Translations under genes and position numbers: made by a program
Notes under the pieces: model-generated
What the model was told of the DNA's origin: nothing
Database searches by the model: none
The model's input: the letters and a program-made list of their open reading frames with translations, nothing else
Assembly: GCA_030323885.1 (NCBI GenBank)
Contig: CM059189.1
Coordinates: 49,008,691-49,072,690, forward strand
Length of the DNA stretch: 64,000 nt
Direction of reading: 5' to 3'
Source of the DNA: Branchipolynoe longqiensis
Taxonomy: Eukaryota > Annelida > Polychaeta > Phyllodocida > Polynoidae
In this document: positions 40,690 through 51,374 of the stretch, one piece after another
How the letters are laid out: every line of letters starts with the position of its first letter
Numbering within the stretch: position 1 is the first letter of the stretch

Positions 40690-42420
40690 ACAGTGCTACT
40701 AATGCCTTCACACCCCTGTTCAACCTCCCTATTACTGCTGTGTGCTACTAATGCCTTCACAGCCCTGTTCAACCTCCCTATTACTGCTGTGTGCTACTAC
40801 TGCCTTCACACCCCTGTTCCACCTCCCTATTACTGCTGTATGCTACTAATGCCTTCACACCCCTGTTCCACCTCCCTATTACTGCTGTGTGCTACTACTG
40901 CCTTCACACCCCTGTTCCACCTCCCTATTACTGCTGTATGCTACTAATGCCTTCACACCCCTGTTCAACCTCCCTATTGCTGCTGTATGCTACTACTGCC
41001 TTCACACCCCTGTTCCACCTCCCTATTACTGCTGTATGCTACTACTGCCTTCACACCCCTGTTCCACCTCCCTATTACTGCTGTGTGCTACTAATGCCTT
41101 CACACCCCTGTTCAACCTCCCTATTACTGCTGTATGCTACTACTGCCCTTCCACACCCCTGTTCCACCTCCCTATTACTGCTGTATGCTACTACTGCCTT
41201 AACACCCCTGTTCCACCTCCCTATTACTGCTGTGTGCTACTAATGCCTTCACACCCCTGTTCCACCTCCCTATTACTGCTGTATGCTACTACTGCCTTCA
41301 CACCCCTGTTCCACCTCCCTATTACTGCTGTGTGCTACTAATGCCTTCACACCCCTGTTCAACCTCCCTATTGCTGCTGTGTGCTACTAATGCCTTCACA
41401 CCCCTGTTCCACCTCCCTATTACTGCTGTGTGCTACTAATGCCTTCACACCCCTGTTCAACCTCCCTATTACTGCTGTGTGCTACTAATGCCTTCACACC
41501 CCTGTTCCACCTCCCTATTACTGCTGTGTGCTACTAATGCCTTCACACCCCTGTTCAACCTCCCTATTACTGCTGTGTGCTACTAATGCCTTCACACCCC
41601 TGTTCCACCTCCCTATTACTGCTGTGTGCTACTAATGCCTTCACACCCCTGTTCCACCTCCCTATTACTGCTGTGTGCTACTAATGCCTTCACACCCCTG
41701 TTCCACCTCCCTATTACTGCTGTGTGCTACTAATGCCTTCACACCCCCTGTTCCACCTCCCTATTACTGCTGTGTGCTACTAATGCCTTCACACCCCTGT
41801 TCCACCTCCCTATTACTGCTGTGTGCTACTAATGCCTTCACACCCCTGTTCCACCTCCCTATTACTGCTGTGTGCTACTAATGCCTTCACACCCCTGTTC
41901 CACCTCCCTATTACTGCTGTGTGCTACTAATGCCTTCACACCCCTGTTCCACCTCCCCTGTTACTGCTGTGTGTTACTAATGCCTTCACACCCCTGTTCC
42001 ACCTCCCTATTACTGCTGTGTGCTACTAATGCCTTCACAACCCCTGTTCCACCTCCCTATTACTGCTGTGTGCTACTAATGCCTTCACACCCCTGTTCCA
42101 CCTCCCTATTACTGCTGTGTGCTACTAATGCCTTCACAGCCCTGTTCACACCTCCCTATTACTGCTGTGTGCTACTACTGCCTTCACACCCCTGTTCCAC
42201 CTCCCTATTACTGCTGTGTGCTACTAATGCCTTCACACCCCTGTTCCACCTCCCTATTACTGCTGTGTGTTACTAATGCCTTCACACCCCTGTTCCACCT
42301 CCCTATTACTGCTGTGTGCTACTAATGCCTTCACAGCCCTGTTCCACCTCCCTATTACTGTTGTGTGCTACTAATGCCTTCACACCCCTGTTCCACCTCC
42401 CTATTACTGCTGTGTGCTAC
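40690..42420. repeat. 49-bp satellite, first block, about 35 copies
   Basis: Monomer TGCTACTAATGCCTTCACAC, CCCTGTTCCACCTCCCTATT, ACTGCTGTG. Common variants are CTACTACTG for CTACTAATG and TTCAACC for TTCCACC, and the early copies (40690-41340) alternate variants more. Open frames arise where the ACT variant removes a TAA. The array was once continuous with 42923-44745. Confidence 0.96.
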
Positions 42421-42602
42421 TGTCGTGGGGGTGATGAAAATGGGAAATACCGTGCCTAGAGCGGGACTCGAACCCGCATCTCTTTGCATTCCGGGCCAGT
42501 GTGCTAACCATTACACCACCTAGGCTCCCTGATATCAACACACTACCCACGCCTACCTGTCTATGTGGTTCCTTGCCTAAGAGGTCAGTGCAGACCACTA
42601 CA
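42421..42602 (-). repeat. Mini-element LTR (3' LTR on minus strand)
   Basis: 182 bp, TG..CA on either strand. Contains the tRNA-like unit at 42454-42525. Differs from the other LTR at four sites, about 2%, suggesting moderate age if both were identical at insertion. Confidence 0.75.
42454..42525 (-). other. tRNA-like unit in LTR
   Basis: 72 nt on the minus strand. The acceptor arms GCCTAGG and TCTAGGC pair, the D arm GTGT/GCAC pairs, and the T arm GCGGG-TTCGAGT-CCCGC is perfect. A-box-like TGGTGTAATGGTTAGCAC and B box GGTTCGAGTCC are present. The anticodon arm (CTGGCCCGGAATGC..) does not pair properly, so it is not a working tRNA. The overall look is closest to tRNA-Gln or Glu. Confidence 0.7.
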
Positions 42603-42740
42603 CTCGTCCCCCTGGAATTGTAAGTCATGTAATGCTTACAATTACATACATACAGGCAATGCACTAACACATACATACACAGGCTAGGTTCAACAACTAT
42701 ACAGCGCGTAGCTTGTACAGGATCCTGGTCACGGCACCAG

Positions 42741-42922
42741 TGTCGTGGGGGTGATGAAAATGGGAAATACCGTGCCTAGAGCGGGACTCGAACCCGCATC
42801 CCTGTGCATTCCGGGCCAGTGTGCTAACCATTACACCACCTAGGCTCCCTGATATCAACACGCTACCCACGCCTACCTGTCTATGTGGCTCCTTGCCTAA
42901 GAGGTCAGTGCAGACCACTACA
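42741..42922 (-). repeat. Mini-element LTR (5' LTR on minus strand)
   Basis: 182-bp partner of 42421-42602, with the tRNA-like unit at 42774-42845. This copy has CCTGTGCATT where the other has TCTTTGCATT. Confidence 0.75.
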
Positions 42923-44745
42923 CTACTAATGCCTTCAAACCCCTGTTCCACCTCCCTATTACTGCTGTGTGCTACTAATGCCTTCACAGCCCTGTTCCAC
43001 CTCCCTCTGCTCTATGCTACTAATGCCTTCACACCCCTGTTCCACCTCCCTATTACTGCTGTGTGCTACTAATGCCTTCACACCCCTGTTCCACCTCCCT
43101 ATTACTGCTGTGTGCTACTAATGCCTTCACACCCCTGTTCCATCTCCCTATTACTGCTGTGTGCTACTAATGCCTTCACACCCCTGTTCCACCTTCCTAC
43201 TACTGATGTGTGCTACTAATGCCTTCACACCCCTGTTCCACCTTCCTATTACTGCTGTGTGCTACTAATGCCTTCACACCCCTGTTCCACCTCCCTATTA
43301 CTGCTGTGTGCTACTAATGCCTTCACACCCCTGTTCCACCTCCCTATTACTGCTGTGTGCTACTAATGCCTTCACACCCCTGTTCCACCTCCCTGTTACT
43401 GCTGTGTGCTACTAATGCCTTCACACCCCTGTTCCACCTCCCTGTTACTGCTGTGTGTTACTAATGCCTTCACACCCCTGTTCCACCTCCCTATTACTGC
43501 TGTGTGCTACTAATGCCTTCACACCCCTGTTCCACCTCCCTATTACTGCTGTGTGCTACTAATGCCTTCAAACCCCTGTTCCACCTCCCTATTACTGCTG
43601 TGTGCTACTAATGCCTTCACAGCCCTGTTCCACCTCCCTATTACTGCTCTATGCTACTAATGCCTTCACACCCCTATTCCACCTCCCTATTACTGCTGTG
43701 TGCTACTAATGCCTTCACACCCCTGTTCCACCTCCCTATTACTGCTGTGTGCTACTAATGCCTTCACAGCCCTGTTCCACCTCCCTATTACTGCTGTGTG
43801 CTACTACTGCCTTCACACCCCTGTTCCACCTCCCTATTACTGCTGTGTGCTACTAATGCCTTCACACCCCTGTTCCACCTCCCTATTACTGCTGTGTGTT
43901 ACTAATGCCTTCACACCTCTGTTCCACCTCCCTATTACTGCTGTGTGCTACTAATGCCTTCACAGCCCTGTTCCGCCTCCCTATTACTGTTGTGTGCTAC
44001 TAATGCCTTCACACCCCTGTTCCACCTCCCTATTACTGCTGTGTGCTACTAATGCCTTCAAACCCCTGTTCCACCTCCCTATTACTGCTGTGTGCTACTA
44101 ATGCCTTCACAGCCCTGTTCCACCTCCCTCTGCTCTATGCTACTAATGCCTTCACACCCCTGTTCCACCTCCCTATTACTGCTGTGTGCTACTAATGCCT
44201 TCACACCCCTGTTCCACCTCCCTATTACTGCTGTGTGCTACTAATGCCTTCACAGCCCTGTTCCACCTCCCTATTACTGCTGTGTGCTACTAATGCCTTC
44301 ACACCCCTGTTCCACCTCCCTATTACTGCTGTGTGCTACTAATGCCTTCACACCCCTGTTCCACCTCCCTATTACTGCTGTGTGCTACTAATGCCTTCAC
44401 ACCCCTGTTCCACCTCCCTATTACTGCTGTGTGCTACTAATGCCTTCACACCCCTGTTCCACCTCCCTATTACTGCTGTGTGCTACTACTGCCTTCACAC
44501 CCCTGTTCCACCTCCCTATTACTGCTGTGTGCTACTAATGCCTTCACACCCCTGTTCCACCTCCCTATTACTGCTGTGTGCTACTAATGCCTTCACACCC
44601 CTGTTCCACCTCCCTATTACTGCTGTGTGCTGCTAATGCCTTCACACTCCTGTTCCACCTCCCTATTACTGCTGTGTGCTACTACTGCCTTCACACCCCT
44701 GTTCCACCTCCCTATTACTGTTGGGTGCTACTAATGCCTTCACAC
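42923..44745. repeat. 49-bp satellite, second block, about 37 copies
   Basis: Same monomer as 40690-42420, resuming in phase at CTACTAATGCC after the mini-element. A shortened variant (CTCCCTCTGCTCTATGCTAC) occurs at 42997-43020 and again near 44120-44140, and the blocks around them look alike, indicating duplication of a larger segment of about 1.1 kb. Confidence 0.96.
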
Positions 44746-44759
44746 CACTACTCCATGTA

Positions 44760-45175
44760 CGATAGCACTGCCACTGGAAGGCTGAATGCAGATGGCGCTT
44801 AGGTTTTTGTACCACGCTCATGCGTTATGCCCGGAAGACTGCCAGATGACCATATATAGTCAGCCTACGGTTGTTTTGCGCACATAACCTCATATTACAT
44901 TAGAGCTTCACTTCCGGAACATCTAGTGGCTGGTCGCCAGGAATATCCTGTTTTAATCATTCATGCGGCACATATGTTAAATAGCTCTGTCCTAGCCCTG
45001 CCACTACATGGGTGTTTGATAGGATGTAGTACATAGAGCACTCTGAACGATAACCGGGCTCCGGGTTAGCGGCGAAAAGTCAGGATGTATGGAGCAGTGT
45101 TACGGAAACACCGCGAGCTTAAGGTTGGCTACGCTAACCCCAAGCCATATCAAGTTTACCGTCGGTGTCAGGGAT
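44760..45175. other. Unique-looking sequence, no gene seen
   Basis: About 415 bp without recognisable repeat or coding sequence between the satellite and a MITE-like copy. Confidence 0.5.
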
Positions 45176-45754
45176 CGATTAGGTCCAAATCTATTCAATG
45201 CTATCATATTTAACAGAATTACATACTCAATAAGTGAAATTTTATCAAATTAACCGCAAAATCGAACCGATATTAATGCCGCAGCTAAATCGGCAGTGAT
45301 ATTAATATAGTCGAATCGACGAATGTAAACTAAACAAATCGCCGCCGCCGCCGCATTGGTGGCGATATATTATGGCAAAATCTCTTCAAAGCTATCATAT
45401 TTAACAGAATTACATACTCTAAAAGTGAATTTTTATCAAATTAACCACAAAAGCGAAGTGATATTAACGCCGCCACTAAATCGGCGGCGATATTAATATT
45501 GTCGAATCGACGAATGTAAGCAAAACAAATCGCCGCCACCACCAATTTGGCGGCGATATTGGAAAATAGCGGTGCTCACCGGGAACAGGCCCAGAGGGAT
45601 TTCCCAAATCTATAAATAACTTATAGGTTAGCTAACGCCACCATGCTTTGGACCCATACATATCCCGTGACTGATTTTCCAACACCGGCGTTAGCTAACC
45701 CGAACCCCGCCCTTAACACCAGAGCCGATAAATTATTCTTCACGCATACGGCCC
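45176..45754. mobile_element. Relative of the Harbinger-like MITE
   Basis: Inverted relative of 24955-25674. AAATCTATTCAATGCTATCA, TTAACAGAATTACATACTC and GTGAAATTTTATCAAATTAA each occur in two internal blocks, with CGCCGCC..GGCGGCG hairpins. The right end CGCATACGGCCCC matches the TIR. The left TIR is not clear, so the left limit is approximate and the copy is rearranged. Confidence 0.6.
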
Positions 45755-45774
45755 CTGGTCTGGTCAGCAATTTG

Positions 45775-46065
45775 GTTCTCAGTCAAGTCAAACCAATGAC
45801 TTATAAAATTGATACCAATGACTTATAAAATTGATACTTGTCGCTTCCTAGCCTGGCACTTGGCATTACTAGGATAGGGCAAAGGACTGATTAGCTCAGT
45901 GTCAGGATAATGTGACTGAGTGGAATATCGGGTCATGGTGCCACTGGCCTGATTTCCCGGTGGGGCAGCATTATAAAGTCGCCATCAGTGCGCACTGTCA
46001 CAAGTCGGTACCCGTCCTTATATGACCTTAGATGTTGCCAGGACGTAAAACTCCAACAACCAACT
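45775..46065 (+). mobile_element. SINE-A copy, head lost
   Basis: Starts near TCTCAGTCAAGTCAAACC and ends GGACGTAAAACTCCAACAACC. The block AATGACTTATAAAATTGATACC is tandemly duplicated at 45795-45838. Confidence 0.85.
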
Positions 46066-46338
46066 GTTATGGAATTTGCTTGAAACCTGCGATGAAAGGT
46101 GACGAACTCGGGTCGCGAACAAATCCAGTTTAGAGAACCAGGTGGGCAAAACGTCATCTCCACTTGGGGCGGAGGAGGGTGGTGGGGTGGTGGGTGGGGG
46201 GGTGGCCACACGAATTAACACCACACCACCATCAGTCCCCCCCCCCCACCTCTCACTGCCCTCCAGTGCCGATCCGCAGCTCCTTCACAGCGCCGTCAGG
46301 GGGCGCCTCGGGACCAGCCTTCTGCACAATTTAACCGC

Positions 46339-46498
46339 CCGCCCTTCCGCCCGCCCGCCCTTCCGCCCGCCCTTCCGCCCGCCCGCCCTTCCGCCCGCCC
46401 GCCCGCCCGCCCGCCCGCCCGCCCGCCCGCCCGCCCGCCCGCCCGCCCGCCCGCCCGCCCGCCCGCCCGCCCGCCCGCCCGCCCGCCCGCCCGCCCGA
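46339..46498. repeat. (GCCC)n tetranucleotide array
   Basis: About 160 bp of CCCG units with a few CCTT interruptions near its left end. Strong i-motif/G-quadruplex potential. Arg/Pro and Gly-rich open frames are shadows. Confidence 0.96.
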
Positions 46499-46546
46499 CA
46501 GGCGGCGGGTGAATGGAGAGGAGAAGGGACAAGGCGACGTCGGCGC

Positions 46547-46916
46547 AGGGATGAAAGATCTCCGCCGTTTCGCGGATTTCCACCACTGTTCATGTTTATC
46601 GATTAACGTTAAACAAAGTGCTAAGGAAAACCGGATTGTATATATGACAATTGGGTAGTTTGAATCCCGTTCTTGTAATGACCTTAGATGTTGTTAGAAC
46701 CTAAAACCCAACGAAGAATGAGTTAGATATGGAAGATATATAATATAGGCACAACAAAGATAGTTGAAAGCTGACTTCCGCACTTTGTCCGCGATTCCCT
46801 GACAGTGCCAACATATAAGTCTGTGGGGATCATCTGCTTTTTGCGGACATTCACCGTCGGTGTAAATAATGTTGGCTTGATTTGCACGTTTTTTGCTGGA
46901 GACCACTTTCATCCCT
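46547..46916. mobile_element. 370-bp TIR element, AGGGATGAAAG family
   Basis: Ends AGGGATGAAAGATCTCCGCC (46547 on) and GGAGACCACTTTCATCCCT (to 46916) are inverted. The right arm carries CGCGATTCCCTGACAGTGCC, as in the 3.4-kb element. There is no internal satellite. A SINE-A tail-like segment (GACCTTAGATGTTGTTAG..) lies inside at 46680-46712. Non-autonomous; TSD not obvious. Confidence 0.7.
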
Positions 46917-46959
46917 CCCTGTCAGGGTTCGGTGTATGTCGCTGCGGGCCGGCTCAGGG

Positions 46960-47120
46960 AGCTAAGCGACCGGGCCGGGGGCCGGGCCGGGGCGGGGGGG
47001 GGGGCGGGGCCGGGGCCGGGGCCAGGGCCAGGGCCGGGGCTGGGACGGGTGAAGGGGTGGAGTAAGGGACGGGGCAGGGGATGGGCAGCGCAGGGGCAAG
47101 GCGCCCCCCCCCCTCCCCCT
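46960..47120. repeat. GGGGCC-rich tract
   Basis: GGCCGGGGCCGGGGC-type low-complexity DNA, extremely GC-rich, with G-quadruplex potential. No gene. Confidence 0.85.
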
Positions 47121-47374
47121 CCCGGCGCGCCGCGTTTGGGTCACGTGGTGCGGATGACGTCTCGTGGCTAATAATACTTGCCGGCTCCCGGGGTACGCGG
47201 CGGCAAAGGTCATGGCTGGGGACAGCAGGTGGGGAGTGTCAATGGCCGACACCGCGCTCCGTGGTCGGAGCAAAGGTCATCCCGGTAGCAATCAGCACTG
47301 GGGGTGGGGTGGGGGGGGGGGGGGGGGAGTATGTCTCTTGGTTGCCACCCACGTCTTCCCACTCATCATTTCCC

Positions 47375-47495
47375 TCCCGTCGTTTCCTCTCTCTTTCTTC
47401 CCTCCCGCGTTTCCCCTCCCTGTCCTCCCTCCCGTCGTTTCCCCTCCCTGTCTTCCCTCCCGTCGTTTCCTCTCCCTCTCCCTCCCCCCCCCCCC
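47375..47495. repeat. CCCTCCCGTCGTTTCC minisatellite
   Basis: About five pyrimidine-rich units of 25-27 bp (CCTGTCTTCCCTCCCGTCGT). It is preceded by a G run at 47307-47327. Confidence 0.85.
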
Positions 47496-47539
47496 GCCCC
47501 CACCTTGCTATTGACAACGTGAAGGTGCCTCATGCTATA

Positions 47540-49480
47540 TCTCTGAGTAGCTGCACAGACGGTGTACTAGCACTAATACCAGCCACAGTGATCGGGCCCC
47601 CCCCCCCCCTCCCCTCACAAGGCGGTATACTGGCACTACTACCAGCCACCGTGACAGGGCCACACCCCCACCCCCTCACCAGGCAGTGTACTAGTAATAA
47701 TACCAGCCACAGTGATCGGGCCACATGCCCCCCCCCCCCCCCCTCACCATATGGTGTACTAGCACTAATACCAGCCACCGTGATCAGGCCACCCCCCCCC
47801 CCCTCACCAGGTGGTGTACTAGCACTAATACAAGCCACAATGATCGGGCCCCCCCCTCAACAGACTGTGTACTAGCACTAATACCAGCCACAGTGATTGA
47901 GCCCCCCCCCCCCCCCCCTCCCCTCACCAGACTGTGTACTAGCACTAATACCAGCCACAGTGATCGGGCTACACCCCCCCGCCCCTCACCAGACGGTGTA
48001 CTAGCACTAATACCAGCCACAGTGATCGGTCACACCCCCCCTCACACGACTGTGTAATAGTACTAATACCAGCCACAGTGATCGGGCCACCCCCTCCCCC
48101 CCCCACCCCTCACCAGACTGTGTACTAGCACTAATACCCAGCCACAGTGATCGGGCCACACACACACCCTCCCCCCCCCCCCCCCCCCCCACCCTCACCA
48201 GGCGTTGTACTAGCAATAATAACCACCCTCAGTGATCGGGCCCCCCCCCCCCTCACCAGACTGTGTGCTAGCAATAATACCAGCCACAGTGATCGGGCCA
48301 CCCCCCACTCACCAGACTGTGTACTAGCAATAATACCAGCCACAGTGATCGGGCTACCCCCCACGCCCCTCACCAGACTGTGTAATAGTACTAATACCAG
48401 TCACAGTGATTGGGCCACATACCCCGCCCCTTACCAGACTGTGTACTAGCAATAATGCCAGCCACAGTGATCGGGCTAGACCCCCCGCCCCCCCCCCCCC
48501 CCCCCACTCCACCCAGGCGTTGTACAAGCGCTAATACCAGCCACAGTGATCGGGCGACCCCCCCCCCCCCCCCCCTCACCAGTCGTTGTACTATCACTAA
48601 TACCAGCCACAGTGATCGGGCCACCCCCCCCCCCCCCCCCCTCACCAGACTGTGTAATAGTAGTAATACCAGCCACAGTGATCGGGCCCCCCCCCCCCCC
48701 CCTCACCAGACTGTGTACTAGCACTAATACCAGCCACAGTGATCGGGCCACCCCCCCCCCCCCCCCCCCCCATCACCAGGCGTTGTACTAGCACTAATAC
48801 CAGCCACAGTGATCGGGCCACACCCCCCCCCCCCCTCACCAGGTGGTGTACTAGCACTAATACCAGCCACAGTGATCGGGTCATCCCCTCCCCCCCCCTC
48901 ACCAGGCTGTATAATAGTTCTAATATCAGCCACAGTGATCGGGCTACAACACCCCCCCCCCCCCCCCCCCCCTCACCAGGCGTTGTACAAGCGCTAATAC
49001 CAGCCACAGTGATCAGGCGACCCCCCCCCCCCCCTCACCAGTCGTTGTACTATCACTAATACCAGCCACAGTGATCGGGCCCCCCCCCCCGCCTCACCAG
49101 ACTGTGTAATAGTAGTAATACCAGCCACAGTGATCGGGCCCCCCCCCCACCCCCACTCACCAGACTGTGTACTAGCACTAATACCAGCCACAGTGATCGG
49201 GCCCCCCCCCCCCCCCCTCACCAGTTGGTGTACTAGCACTAATACCAGCCACAGTGATCGGGTCACCCCCCCCGCCCCCCCCTCACCAGGCTGTATAATA
49301 GTTCTAATATCAGCCACAGTGATCGGCCCCCCCCCCCCCCCCCCTTCACCAGGCGTTGTACAAGCACTAATACCAGCCACAGTGATCGGGCCAAATACAC
49401 ACACACACACCCTTCACCAGTCGTATACTAGCACTAATACCAGCCACAGTGATCGGGCCACACCCCTCTCCTCACCAGAT
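47540..49480. repeat. Poly-C satellite, 60-72 bp units, about 29 copies
   Basis: Units TGTGTACTAGCACTAATACC, AGCCACAGTGATCGGGCCAC, C run of 6-20, TCACCAGAC. Length variation comes from the C run. Variants GGCGTTGTACAAGCGC and GGCTGTATAATAGTTC recur in a fixed series (48500-48990 compared with 48960-49400), implying a higher-order duplication. All open frames are shadows. Confidence 0.95.
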
Positions 49481-49649
49481 GGTCCAACCCCCCTACCTCC
49501 TCACCACACCCTCCTCCCTCACCACCCCCACCCCCTCCACATACTCCTCCCACACCACGCACACCTGTACACTATCTGCTAGCCCTTACCACGTGACCTG
49601 CCGACTCGCCCCGACATCCTGACAGCTACACAAGCAGTAATGCGCGTAT

Positions 49650-50690
49650 GGTGTACCTGTAGTGTGGCCGTCATGTAACTGTGAGGTAACCGTCATGTAA
49701 CTGTGAGGTAACCATCATGTAACTGTGAGGTAACCGTCATGTAACTACTGTCAGGTAACCATCATGTAACTGTCAGGTAACCGTCATGTAACTGTCAGGT
49801 AACCGTCATGTAACTGTCAGGTAACCATCATCTAACTGTCAGGTAACCGTCATGTAACTATCAGGTAACCGTCATGTAACGGTCAGGTAACCATCATCTA
49901 ACTGTCAGGTAACCATCATGTAACTGTGAGGTAACCATCATGTAACTACTGTCAGGTAACCATCATGTAACTGTCAGGTAACCGTCATGTAACTGTCAGG
50001 TAGCCGTCATGTAACTGTCAGGTAACCGTCATGTAACTGTCAGGTAACCGTCATGTAACTGTCAGGTAACCGTCATGTAACTGTCAGGTAACCGTCATGT
50101 AACTGTCAGGTAACCGTCATGTAACTGTCAGGTAACCATCATGTAACTGTCAGGTAACCGTCATGTAACTGTCAGGTAACCGTCATGTAACTGTCAGGTA
50201 ACCGTCATGTAACTGTCATGTAACCGTCATGTAACTGTCAGGTAGCCATCATGTAACTGTCGGGTAACCATCATGTAACTGTCAGGTAACCGTCATGTAA
50301 CTGTCAGGTAACCGTCATGTAACTGTCAGGTAACCATCATGTAACTGTCAGGTAACCGTCATGTAACTGTCAGGTAACTGTCAGGTAACTGTCAGGTAAC
50401 CGTCATGTAACTGTCAGGTAACCGTCATGTAACTGTCAGGTAACCATCATGTAACTGTCAGGTAACCGTCATGTAACTGTCAGGTAGCCGTCATGTAACT
50501 GTCAGGTAACCGTCATGTAACTGTCAGGTAACCGTCATGTAACTGTCAGGTAACCGTCATGTAACTGTCGGGTAACCATCATGTAACTGTCAGGTAACCG
50601 TCATGTAACTGTGAGGTAACCGTCATGTAACTGTCAGGTAACCGTCATGTAACTGTCAGGTAACCATCATGTAACTGTCAAAATGGCCAC
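49650..50690. repeat. 22-bp satellite TGTAACTGTCAGGTAACCGTCA, about 46 copies
   Basis: Very uniform array of TGTAACTGTCAGGTAACCGT plus CA, with ATCA/GTCA variants and a few short units. GGTAACC is an internal palindrome (BstEII-like site), and GTAAC/GTTAC symmetry runs throughout. Confidence 0.95.
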
Positions 50691-50849
50691 GTAACTTGAT
50701 CAACACACTCCAGAAGTCAACTCCCGACCACATGTGACAGATTTCAGCGGTGCCCATACAGTGCTGCAGATTTGCAGCCTTCAGCGCACCAACGTGACTG
50801 AAAACTCCCCAAAAACAACAACATCCGCTACATCACGTAACCCGACTTC

Positions 50850-50945
50850 AGTATCAGGATAATGTGACTGAGTGAGATATCGGGTCATGGTGCTGTCGAC
50901 ACGGTCTTCCGGTGGGCCAGCACTATAAAGTCGCAATGAGTTGTA
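50850..50945 (+). mobile_element. SINE-A internal fragment
   Basis: CAGTATCAGGATAATGTGAC to CACTATAAAGTCGCAATGAG only. Head and tail are missing. Confidence 0.8.
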
Positions 50946-51059
50946 AAGTCCACTGCTCGAATCTTTGGTTGTGTAGGCAGGCTATAGTGAAATCAATACA
51001 GGCAAAAAGAGAAAGGAAGAGTATAAAGAGTGAAAGAAGAGAGAGAGAGCCAATCCCTC

Positions 51060-51207
51060 AGGTTTATTATTTATATGGTACATGGATCCAGTATAGTGTA
51101 TCACCCCCCCCCCCCCCCATTCTCCCAATGAGAAACAAGCATTTCTAGCTCCACCAATGAGAAACAAGCATTTCCGGTCCCCATGGTTACAGTGATCTGC
51201 CCACCAC
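51060..51207 (+). repeat. Dispersed repeat R2, copy 2, left part
   Basis: Matches 24720-24870: GTACATGGATCCAGTATAG, C run, CCAATGAGAAACAAGCATTT (twice), CAGTGATCTGCCCACCAC. The Ty3 element starts immediately after. Confidence 0.75.
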
Positions 51208-51345
51208 TGTTATGTATTGTACCCGGCTGGGGCGCTGGGCACCAGCGAGCGCTGCGAGGTACCAGGGTAGCGGCGGTTGAGATAAATAAAGCATTGAGTA
51301 ACTAGACGTCGACACGTGCAGTTGTGTTACACTCATTCCATCACA
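51208..51345 (+). repeat. 5' LTR of Ty3 element
   Basis: TGTTATGTATTGTACCCGGC to CATTCCATCACA. It holds AATAAA at 51285-51290. No clear TATA box. The short LTR is unusual but known in Ty3 elements. It is identical to the 3' LTR base for base as read. Confidence 0.95.
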
Positions 51346-51364
51346 TGGTGTCAGAGGCGGAACC
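51346..51364 (+). promoter_or_regulatory. Primer binding site (tRNA-Leu-like)
   Basis: TGGTGTCAGAGGCGGAACC directly abuts the 5' LTR. It resembles the complement of metazoan tRNA-Leu 3' ends (TGGTGTCAGGAGTGG..) with mismatches after base 9. The primer assignment is inferred. Confidence 0.7.
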
Positions 51365-51374
51365 TTTGTCGGGC

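Larger units (their letters stand above)
42421..42922 (-). mobile_element. 502-bp TRIM-like LTR mini-element with tRNA-like LTR
   Basis: Two 182-bp direct repeats (42421-42602, 42741-42922; four differences, no gaps) enclose a 138-bp core. Each repeat is TG..CA. Both sides are flanked by CTAC (42417-42420, 42923-42926), and the flanking 49-bp monomer rejoins exactly after removing one CTAC, so this is an insertion with a 4-bp duplication. On the minus strand, one base after the 5' LTR comes TGGTGCCGTGACCAGGATCC, PBS-like, and just before the 3' LTR comes AGGGGGACGAG, polypurine-like. No protein is encoded. This is the structure of a terminal-repeat retrotransposon in miniature. The similarity of the PBS to BEL/Pao elements is from memory. 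Confidence 0.75.

Noticed and set aside
42454..42525. A functional tRNA gene
   Set aside because: Acceptor, D and T arms fit but the anticodon arm does not pair and it is repeated in the mini-element LTRs, so it is tRNA-derived and not a tRNA gene.
40618..44802. Repetitive membrane-like peptides (LLLLCATNAF)
   Set aside because: Rotating-frame translation of a 49-bp satellite; frames end wherever the CTACTAATG variant occurs.
49650..50690. CRISPR-like array
   Set aside because: Repeats are contiguous with no unique spacers, and the genome is eukaryotic; it is a 22-bp satellite.
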